Position numbers and translations under genes: made by a program. A DNA stretch of 64,000 nucleotides. Source: Mucilaginibacter galii. Its GTDB lineage: Bacteria > Bacteroidota > Bacteroidia > Sphingobacteriales > Sphingobacteriaceae. Positions 61,180 to 64,000 of this stretch are shown here, piece after piece. The notes beneath the pieces were generated by a model. It was not told the origin of the DNA. It was given only the letters and a program-made list of their open reading frames with translations, and made no database searches. The stretch spans positions 215,062 through 279,061 of the forward strand of contig NZ_BMDO01000008.1 in assembly GCF_014635825.1 (NCBI RefSeq), written 5' to 3'. Within the stretch, counting starts at the first letter, position 1; each line of letters opens with the position of its first letter.

Positions 61180-63045
61180 TCACTTTTGACGGCCGGATGT
61201 AATCAACTTAAGCATCTTATGAAAAATTTCGCTGTTTTGGTAAGTGCCTGTAAAATTCTCCGCTCCTGGTCCATAGGCAAAAACCGGCACATTGACGCTG
61301 GTATGGTCGTTCGTGCTAAAGCCGCCCAAAACCATGCCCTGTGCAGTTGAAGCATCCAGCAAGGTCAGGCCACCGGTTTCATGGTCGGCGGTAATGATGA
61401 CCAGCGTTTCACCATCCTGATCCGCAAACTTTAAGGCTTCGGCAATGGTCCGGTCAAAGTCATGCAGTTCGGTTACCACATAAGGCAGGTCATTGGCATG
61501 TCCGCCATAATCAATCTGAGCACCTTCCGCCATAATAAAGAAGCCTTTTTTGTTAGATGATAGCAATCGCAAAGTTTGCAGCAGCGACTGGCGCAACATA
61601 TCACCCCGGCCATCCTTTATTGGCCGGGTATCGGCATCGGGTAACAATACCAGTTGCTTGCCGTCTTTGCCATTTTCAAGTTCATCAAGAGAGGTGTTTA
61701 CCTTAAATTGCTTCGCTTTCAACTGATTCATCAACGCTTTATCTGGATTATTGAAAAAGCTTTTTTGATTCGAGCCGATCAATATTTCAACCTTGCTTTG
61801 TAATAGGTTGGCCGCAATAGCAGTCGATGATGAACGCTCGGTATTATGGGAATAAAATGCAGCAGGGGTAGCATCTGTAATATCGCCGCTACTGATGATA
61901 CCGCTCTTAATACCGTAATGCGACAAGGTATCCGGAAGATTTTTAAGGGGTCTGCCTTGGGCATCTACTCCAATGTAGCGATTATTGGTTTTCTCTCCAC
62001 TGGCCATAGCCGTTGCACCAGCGGCCGAATCAGTATTGTCGGAATTTGAGGCACGGGTTTGCGAAAAGCCGATATAACGGCATTGCAGCATGTTTAACTG
62101 CCCGTGGTTAGCCGTAAGGCCGGCCTGAATTTGTGCGGTGCCCATGCCGTCACCAATTAACAGGATTATGTTTTTTACTTTCCTGTTTCCACCGTCGGAT
62201 TTATAAGTAGGCTGATAAACCGGGTAAGGTTTAGGGTTGATGAATTCAAGCTTTTTGCGATTTACAAAAAAATCATGAACCTGCTGCGGATGATCGGTAT
62301 TGATCCAGTCGATACCCAGCTTTTCCAGTTGTATCCAGGTGTTCGGGCTATCCTGTGTGGCCCAAAATCTAAAGGGTTTATGCTGCGCATGGGCAGCATT
62401 AATAAGCGTTTTTAACTTTAGCGAATCGGCCGATGTAGGCGTGCCTTTACCATTCCAAACCGTATAGCTGCTTAATTCATCACTGATCATAGCAATTTGC
62501 TTTAGCTCACTTGCGCTGTAAACAATATTCGGGCGACCGTCGTAATAAATATAGTCAGGGTACTTACCAAAATTAGTGGGGGCAGGCATACTGCCACTCA
62601 ATACCAGCTTTACCGTGTGCTTATTGGCAGGATCATTGAAAATAGCCTTAAATGGTGCCAGTTCTTTAATAAGGGCTGGTATTACATGCTCATGGTCTTC
62701 CTTGATGTCAACTACCAGTTGCAATGTATAGGAGGTATCGGCATATGGCCGGTTGCCGTTCTTTTTAAAAAAGGCGACCAGTGGCTTTAGATACAGGTCG
62801 GTAAGTGTGCGGTCTTCAGTAATTTCCTTACGCTCGTGTGCCACGTACAGCTTGCCGTTCAGCAAAAATACATCGGCTTCTATAGATCCGGCTCCGGCAT
62901 AATAAGCCTGCAAAAAAGGAATATTTTGCTTATAATCATTATGACTGTGTGACCGGTTGGCGGTAATGGTTTGCGCACCTACTGTTGTTGTAAGCAAGCA
63001 AAAGGCCAGTGCTACCAAGGTGTATTTGTTTTTCAAGGCTTTCAT
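61180..63045 (-). CDS. Phosphodiesterase-alkaline phosphatase fusion protein
   Basis: From the ATG at 63045, which gives a signal peptide (MKALKNKYTLVALAFCLLTT then TVGAQ), the protein has 621 residues. Residues about 30-280 are a PLC-like/glycerophosphodiesterase-like barrel (RSHSHNDYKQNIPFLQAYYA, SIEADVFLLNGKLYVAHE, LQLVVDIKEDHEHV). From about 295 an alkaline phosphatase domain follows: IILLIGDGMG, the nucleophile in DNTDSAAGATAMASGEKTNN, EGAQIDYGGHAND and IITADHETGG as metal ligands. The two halves could hydrolyse a phosphodiester and then the monoester to release phosphate in the periplasm. The gene follows a SusD remnant, suggesting an uptake locus for a phosphorylated compound. The longer in-frame start at 63177 overlaps the SusD gene and is unlikely. 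Confidence 0.88.
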   Translation of the reverse strand: MKALKNKYTLVALAFCLLTTTVGAQTITANRSHSHNDYKQNIPFLQAYYAGAGSIEADVFLLNGKLYVAHERKEITEDRTLTDLYLKPLVAFFKKNGNRPYADTSYTLQLVVDIKEDHEHVIPALIKELAPFKAIFNDPANKHTVKLVLSGSMPAPTNFGKYPDYIYYDGRPNIVYSASELKQIAMISDELSSYTVWNGKGTPTSADSLKLKTLINAAHAQHKPFRFWATQDSPNTWIQLEKLGIDWINTDHPQQVHDFFVNRKKLEFINPKPYPVYQPTYKSDGGNRKVKNIILLIGDGMGTAQIQAGLTANHGQLNMLQCRYIGFSQTRASNSDNTDSAAGATAMASGEKTNNRYIGVDAQGRPLKNLPDTLSHYGIKSGIISSGDITDATPAAFYSHNTERSSSTAIAANLLQSKVEILIGSNQKSFFNNPDKALMNQLKAKQFKVNTSLDELENGKDGKQLVLLPDADTRPIKDGRGDMLRQSLLQTLRLLSSNKKGFFIMAEGAQIDYGGHANDLPYVVTELHDFDRTIAEALKFADQDGETLVIITADHETGGLTLLDASTAQGMVLGGFSTNDHTSVNVPVFAYGPGAENFTGTYQNSEIFHKMLKLITSGRQK

Positions 63046-63106
63046 TTTAAAAAAAGTAAAAAGGTAGCGGGTTGAAGAATGTTTGCAACCCGCTGCCTGT
63101 AATGTT

Positions 63107-63880
63107 TTACCAGCCGGCGTTTTGCTTAATAATGCCGCTGCTTCTGTCAATTTCCTTTTGCGGTACGGCCCAAACATGATGAACTGCCGGATTGAAGGTA
63201 CGTGCAGGCCATATTATACTGCCGCTAAAGCCATGTAGTGGTTGCGCATAAGCCGCCTGCGCATCGCCCCAGCGCACCAAATCGCGGTGACGGTCGGCCC
63301 ATTCACCGGCCAGTTCGCAACGGCGTTCTTTTTTCAAGTTGGCCATGGTTGCGTTTTGCAAAGGTTGCGATAAACCGGCCCTGCGTCTAACCATATTTAT
63401 TTCAGCATCTGCGTTTTTACCCTGCATTAAAGCTGCTTCGGCTTTTATAAGCAGTATTTCGGCATAGCGTAATAGCGGTACGTTTAGATCAGTGGTAGGG
63501 TGGTCACCATTGGAGCTAATGTGCGTGCCTACCGGGTTTGCGTAGCTGAAAGGTTCCATATATTTGTTAAACTGATAACCCGAAAGGCTGTTAACCGAGC
63601 TGTAAACCGTTTCGGTTCCAAAATACATAAATTTATCACCAGGTTTTAAAATGGTAACCTCGCGGCGAACATCTCCTGTTTCAAATGCATCATACAATTC
63701 TTTGGTGGGCTGATAGTATCCCCAACCATTGTACTTACCCCAGCCCTTGTTTTCGAGCATTACACCTGGTAACATGGTGCCCCAGCCACTTGAACCTTTA
63801 GCCGTACCAACAGCCGACCAGATATACTCTGTGCTATAGTTGTTTGCCGCTTTAAATACATCGGCATAATTAGGAAGTAA
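63107..63880 (-). pseudogene. SusD/RagB gene, 5' part lost at an IS21-like end
   Basis: The frame encodes only the C-terminal half of a SusD protein: LLPNYADVFKAANNYSTEYI, VPLLRYAEILLIKAEAALMQ, KNADAEINMVRRRAGL, LKKERRCELAGEWADRHRDL and the C-terminal PQKEIDRSSGIIKQNAGW. The signal peptide and the first half (about 250 residues) are missing. Upstream of about 63880 the sequence changes to what looks like the terminal repeats of an IS21-family element, and a TAG stands immediately before the GTG start of the frame. So the gene was cut by insertion, unless the missing part lies beyond the element outside the window. It precedes the phosphatase fusion gene. Confidence 0.75.
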
Positions 63881-64000
63881 TGTTGATATTCCGGGGATGT
63901 TGACCACCTAATTCCGTGGCAAAGTGACCAGGCGATTAGCTGGCGAACGATAGCAGCGAGAGCTGTAAAAGCGTTTTCAAAGTTAGTTATTAAAAGTGGT
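63881..64000. mobile_element. End of a probable IS21-family insertion sequence (continues past the window)
   Basis: TGTTGATATTCCGGGGATG, TGTTGACCACCTAATTCCG and GGCAAAGTGACCAGG follow one another from 63881 and 63898. Tandem TGTTGA/GTGACCA units with TTCCG in between recall the multiple terminal repeats of IS21-type elements of Bacteroidota, whose ends start with TGT. The SusD homology stops exactly here. The transposase genes would lie beyond the right edge. The family assignment is from memory of such ends and should be held loosely. Confidence 0.5.

Noticed and set aside
1..64000. CRISPR array, rRNA, tRNA genes or riboswitches
   Set aside because: No regular spacer-repeat pattern, no ribosomal sequence, no cloverleaf and no recognisable aptamer were found when reading both strands.

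Overview
The window comes from the chromosome of a member of the Bacteroidota, most likely Sphingobacteriaceae (Mucilaginibacter or Pedobacter type; the genus is inference). The evidence is SusC/SusD systems, two ECF sigma/FecR/TonB-receptor cassettes, Bacteroidetes-type promoters (TTTG, about 20 bp, TAnnTTTG), Hcp and VgrG of the Bacteroidetes type VI secretion system (subtype iii) and many SPII lipoproteins with the Cys-Lys-Lys-Asp start usual for this phylum. No rRNA, tRNA or CRISPR array was seen.

Left part (1-13.9 kb): an NmrA-like oxidoreductase with its TetR regulator and two matching palindromic operators. Next comes an accessory stretch (1.7-10.2 kb) of gene remnants and small immunity-like genes, including one end of a dispersed 290-bp repeat, a FAD-monooxygenase fragment, a DUF6985 protein, small orphan proteins, and an ECF sigma/FecR pair whose TonB receptor is cut off and joined head-on to the start of a lipoprotein gene. 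It is followed by an SDR - AraC regulator - aldo/keto reductase operon; the AraC gene carries an in-frame palindromic insert.

Centre left (13.9-29.3 kb): an intact alpha-glucan utilisation locus: a SusR-like membrane regulator, then SusC, SusD, a SusE/F-like binding lipoprotein, a lipoprotein GH13 amylase, a mutarotase-like protein, a beta-helix hydrolase (GH49/GH28 type), a second GH13 amylase and a GH31 alpha-glucosidase. The order suggests surface binding and cleavage, TonB-driven import and periplasmic conversion to glucose. The segment lies between two direct copies of the 290-bp repeat, one of them overlapping the tail of a decayed serine recombinase.

Centre right (29.3-42.4 kb): a small accessory island (ankyrin lipoprotein with an internal stop, small secreted and membrane proteins), then a leftward operon of ECF sigma, FecR, an STN-domain TonB receptor and three lipoproteins (propeller-like, DUF4397, DUF5689).

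Right part (42.6-50.6 kb): an orphan T6SS cargo module: Hcp, a decayed L,D-transpeptidase-like gene, a VgrG broken by a frameshift and a stop, a frameshifted unknown protein, a DUF4280 PAAR-like protein, an intact alpha/beta-hydrolase (lipase-like) protein and an intact lipoprotein of seven propeller-like repeats. I propose the last two as an undescribed effector-immunity pair. No T6SS baseplate, sheath or membrane genes are present.

Right end (50.6-64 kb): DUF4267 and Crp-like genes; a divergent HxlR / azoreductase / DOPA-dioxygenase-like set with two palindromic operators; tyrosine-recombinase debris; a DUF2971 protein; a lipoprotein-TPR gene pair; an RteC-like remnant; and a leftward locus of a SusD gene cut by an IS21-like end plus a phosphodiesterase-alkaline phosphatase fusion. 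Reading-frame damage is clustered in the accessory stretches and absent from the large metabolic genes, so it looks like genuine decay, though assembly error cannot be excluded.
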